Positions 14,927 to 16,725 of a stretch of 16,725 nt of DNA are shown in pieces. Source of the DNA: Rhodocyclaceae bacterium UBA5602 (GTDB taxonomy: Bacteria > Pseudomonadota > Gammaproteobacteria > Burkholderiales > Rhodocyclaceae); NCBI GenBank assembly GCA_002424865.1, contig DILC01000030.1, forward strand, positions 1-16,725, in the 5' to 3' direction. How positions within the stretch are numbered: the first letter of the stretch is position 1; each line of letters begins with the position of its first letter. Below the pieces are notes generated by a model. The model worked only from the letters and a program-made list of their open reading frames with translations, did not search any database and was not told the DNA's origin. Both the position numbers and the translations under genes were made by a program.

Positions 14927-15128
14927 TGCATTCACCTATTAAAAGCCAGTGTATTTTCAATCTTTAAACGGCCGCACGGACGTGCCAGCGGCGAGCGTCG
15001 CGAGACACCCGGCCGACGAGGGGCGCAAAAGAGGAAACGTTGAGCATTCATCCGTGGTTCAACCATCTCAGGCGGACACTGGGTCGAATGATATAAACGG
15101 TCATGAAGCTTACACGTGCCATCGCGGC

Positions 15129-16725
15129 TTAGCGCGACTCTTTAATCAAGCGTCCATTGGACGGCTGTATCGGCCGCACATTATGCGCATACAAGCGCGC
15201 AAAAATCGCCACTTGCTCGACTGACGCCTGAATCGGCTGCTTTAATACCAACCAGAGCACGCCTTCCATGCACGGCGGACGATTCAAAGACCCCATGAAG
15301 GTCCAATAAGTCCGTTTATCCGGCAAAAGCTTGCCCACATCCACCGGACTTACTGGCGTCACCTCAAGCGACTGCTCCAACGGCAAGTTATTCAAAACCG
15401 ACTGGATAACGGGATGCTCGCTCCCCGCTTCAATCAGCAAGGCCAAAACCATCCATTGTCCATCACCTGCCTCATGAACGAGCTGCACTTCCATGTCATG
15501 CACCTGGCCTGCCACCTGCACTTCTGCCGGACGATGAAAGGTGGCATATCGCAACTCATAGCGCTTGCCGCCGACATTCACACCCAGGCCGCCTGCCACA
15601 TTCATCTGAATTCCCCGGCCGGTATCAATAATGCGTACAAGCGCAGGCTTGTAATCAAACAGGAGCGCGTCCAGATCCACCTTGACCCCATCACGAATAT
15701 CAATCGGTGTTTGTCGCTTGCCACTGGCGCACAACGCATACGCCTTATTCATGCGAGCCCATTGCGCGGGCCCCATCTCCGTTGCAGGATCGTAAGACCA
15801 GTCCTGCAGCTGCGCTACACCGTTTTTTTCCTGAACCGCGTCAACGTCTTTAACCCGCTCGCCGGACGGTCGGTTTTTTGGCGTTTTGCGCGGCCCTGAC
15901 GTTGCGTAAATCAACTCGCGCAAGCGCTTGTCGGACTGTGGCTCGGCGCGGCGCGCTGGCAATTTGGCTGCAATAGGCGCGGTAGCGGCCATAGAGGCAG
16001 CAGGTGTCGTCTTCCCGGCCAGAGACGAGGGTAATGATTTAGGCGCAAGTCTCAAGGCTTGTCCAGGCAAATCAGCCGATGCGACAGGCCTCTTGAGTTC
16101 TGCAGGTGCGGACGCTGCCCGTGGCTTTTGAGCCGCACTTGCCGCCGCCCGATCAGCCGCCGCCTTGTCGTCCTCACTAATCTGGGGCAGCGCAATCAAG
16201 GATGGCTTTTCCGGTTTGGCACTGGATGATTTATCCGCCACCAAAACAAGCCCCGCGGCCTCTGGCCCGGACTGTGAGCCAACTGGGGACGGCCATGTGT
16301 CTTTGGCTGGCTCGTGGCTTTCAGCCTGGGCCAGCGCTGGCTCAGCAGGCTGGCATACCCTGCGCCACATCCGTGCCTCGATGCTCCCGGCTTGAACCGT
16401 ATCCGCCTGTGCGCGGCTGACAGGCACTTCGCGAAGGCGCGTCTCGCCGCGGAAATAAGCCCGCCGCAGGGGTTTAATCCGGCGCGCGGCGCAATCATAA
16501 AAATTCTGCACCTGAATCACATCATAATTGCCGTCCATGCTGGCAACCGCCTGATCAAGCACCAGCCGACTCCAGGCAGTTGCGCCAGAGCCACTGCGTT
16601 CGATGCTTGCGCTGTTGATTTCAATCACATCGCCCTGCTGCGCAATAATCGTTTGCCAGCCCGCCTTGCCCATTGCGGCAGAGGCATTGGCGCTCAAAAA
16701 ACACAGGACCAATGGACACAGGACC
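15129..16725 (-). CDS. Secreted adhesin-E-like / carbonic-anhydrase-like fusion (5' end cut)
   Basis: The gene runs off the window. Residues are numbered from an internal TTG at 16712; upstream codons continue the hydrophobic signal peptide, so the true start is outside. After a cleavage near ANASA comes a domain (about 17-120) like surface-adhesin protein E: DVIEINSASIERSG, YDVIQVQNFYDCAARR, MWRRVC, with Cys74 and Cys120. A 180-residue A/K/P/S-rich linker follows. Residues 304-527 are an alpha-carbonic-anhydrase fold: DWSYDPATEMGPAQW, CASGKRQTPIDI, and GSLNRPPCMEGVLW, with the Cys328-Cys481 disulfide pair kept. Catalytic sites are altered: the FHFH position reads ATFH (first zinc His is Thr391, second His393 kept), MEAHLVH reads MEVQLVH (third zinc His is Gln410), and the gatekeeper threonine is Asn477. 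It is probably not an active carbonic anhydrase. Location is likely periplasmic or cell surface. Confidence 0.85.
   Translation of the reverse strand, partial: VLCPLVLCFLSANASAAMGKAGWQTIIAQQGDVIEINSASIERSGSGATAWSRLVLDQAVASMDGNYDVIQVQNFYDCAARRIKPLRRAYFRGETRLREVPVSRAQADTVQAGSIEARMWRRVCQPAEPALAQAESHEPAKDTWPSPVGSQSGPEAAGLVLVADKSSSAKPEKPSLIALPQISEDDKAAADRAAASAAQKPRAASAPAELKRPVASADLPGQALRLAPKSLPSSLAGKTTPAASMAATAPIAAKLPARRAEPQSDKRLRELIYATSGPRKTPKNRPSGERVKDVDAVQEKNGVAQLQDWSYDPATEMGPAQWARMNKAYALCASGKRQTPIDIRDGVKVDLDALLFDYKPALVRIIDTGRGIQMNVAGGLGVNVGGKRYELRYATFHRPAEVQVAGQVHDMEVQLVHEAGDGQWMVLALLIEAGSEHPVIQSVLNNLPLEQSLEVTPVSPVDVGKLLPDKRTYWTFMGSLNRPPCMEGVLWLVLKQPIQASVEQVAIFARLYAHNVRPIQPSNGRLIKESR

Noticed and set aside
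14936..15128. GC-rich intergenic stretch with small palindromes (for example GCACG-GA-CGTGC)
   Set aside because: Stems are 5 bp with no T-run, no repeat partner was found in the window, and no gene remnant could be recognised.
15414..15899. 161-aa plus-strand frame opposite the carbonic-anhydrase-like domain
   Set aside because: Histidine/leucine/arginine-rich antisense product with no recognisable family; it mirrors conserved codons of the real gene.

Overview
The window looks like a chromosomal segment of a motile, aerobic betaproteobacterium. RdgC, GreB, MoaC, COX15-type heme A synthase, FtsK-LolA and MotA/MotB all read as beta/gamma-proteobacterial versions. The moaC/M48-protease divergence and the FtsK-LolA run point to Betaproteobacteria, but this is family recognition by eye and the genus cannot be named. 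Almost all of it is compact core genome. There are no tRNA or rRNA genes, transposases, phage genes or CRISPR arrays.

Layout. 1-3.3 kb: a BepA-type periplasmic metalloprotease (minus) diverges from moaC (molybdenum cofactor), which is followed by a heme A synthase gene standing apart from any cytochrome oxidase genes. 3.3-5.4 kb: greB (minus), an isolated fliT-like flagellar chaperone gene (plus) and rdgC (minus). 5.4-9.1 kb: a minus-strand ftsK-alkB-lolA run, closed by a short hairpin terminator at the end of lolA. 9.1-9.5 kb: a non-coding stretch with a dispersed repeat. 9.5-13.3 kb: a minus-strand cluster, diguanylate cyclase then motA then motB, which joins the flagellar stator to a c-di-GMP synthase. 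13.3-15 kb: a second copy of the dispersed repeat in inverted orientation, a 12-bp periodic motif, a membrane-anchored methyltransferase and a small lipoprotein. 15.1 kb to the end: a secreted protein, cut by the window edge at its N-terminus, that joins an adhesin-E-like domain to an alpha-carbonic-anhydrase fold through a long low-complexity linker.

The most unusual items are: (1) the carbonic-anhydrase-like domain, which lacks two of three zinc histidines and the gatekeeper threonine and is therefore probably a non-catalytic, binding or structural module; (2) a 22-bp sequence found three times, once beside bepA and twice inside coding sequence, where it falls in variable linkers of heme A synthase and FtsK; (3) a ~54-bp intergenic repeat in opposite orientations that brackets the cyclase-motA-motB block; and (4) three CTAAGG motifs at exact 12-bp spacing upstream of the cyclase.

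Functionally the window mixes envelope biogenesis (BepA, LolA, lipoprotein, surface protein), respiration and cofactors (MoaC, heme A), DNA maintenance (FtsK, AlkB, RdgC), transcription (GreB) and motility (FliT, MotA, MotB, cyclase). Most neighbours share strand rather than an obvious pathway.
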